Source: a virus. From it: DNA of 22,349 nucleotides. The translations under genes and the position numbers were made by a program. Positions 22,303 to 22,349 of the stretch are shown piece by piece; position 1 is the stretch's first letter, and every line of letters starts with the position of its first letter. The notes beneath the pieces are model-generated. The model saw nothing but the letters and a program-made list of their open reading frames with translations, searched no databases and had not been told where the DNA came from. Where the stretch lies: positions 1-22,349 of IMG/VR virus record IMGVR_UViG_3300047491_000946, one strand, 5' to 3'.

Positions 22303-22349
22303 GAAATTTAAGATATAACCAAAATATTGCTTTTTTAAATTTATTACTC

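Overview
The window is a stretch of a large, AT-rich, contractile-tailed (T4-like myovirus) phage genome whose host is probably a member of the Bacteroidetes. The phage assignment rests on baseplate-wedge genes of the gp25/GPW, gp6/Baseplate_J and P2-I/gp7 types, plus a DnaG-type primase, a RuvC-like resolvase and a small sigma factor. The host assignment is an inference with three supports. Starts lack visible Shine-Dalgarno sequences. Two genes are preceded by the Bacteroidetes promoter pattern TTG-N20-TAnnTTTG. The large baseplate protein carries fibronectin-III-like modules of the kind common in Bacteroidetes surface proteins. All genes are on the minus strand except an Hsp20 fragment at the left edge.

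Layout, in transcription order from the right edge. (1) 22300-20513: three genes of unknown or structural function, closed by a strong terminator at 20467-20496. (2) 20431-15643: a baseplate operon with gp25-like, gp6-like (split into two frames), an LRR/PKD protein with a Thr/Ser stalk, and two unrecognised virion-type proteins, closed by a terminator at 15583-15615. (3) 15548-10866: a 1560-residue gp7/P2-I-like baseplate protein with tandem FN3-like modules and a cysteine-rich C-terminus. (4) 10826-9027: a tail-fibre-like protein with a long Thr/Ser stalk. (5) 8986-5919: a compact cassette of three glycosyltransferases and one methyltransferase. (6) 5885-5139: a further virion-type protein. 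(7) 5058-3940: ribbon-helix-helix protein, RuvC-like resolvase and GIY-YIG protein, overlapping one another. (8) 3877-1836: an HTH-metallophosphoesterase and a coiled-coil protein, then a terminator. (9) 1770-174: primase and an ECF-like sigma factor, converging on the plus-strand Hsp20 gene at a shared bidirectional terminator.

Two promoter classes can be read from the sequence. A 14-nt motif, GTATTTATARTAAA, lies 9-11 nt before five start codons (metallophosphoesterase, three virion genes, gp25) and 25 nt before a sixth. It is the candidate phage (late) promoter, perhaps read by the encoded sigma factor. The primase and glycosyltransferase operons instead have host-like TTG-N20-TAnnTTTG elements ending four bases before the ATG, which predicts leaderless mRNAs.

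The most attractive hypothesis is a phage-encoded virion glycosylation system. Two virion-type proteins carry mucin-like Thr/Ser tracts, and one of them is the immediate upstream neighbour of the three-glycosyltransferase plus methyltransferase cassette.
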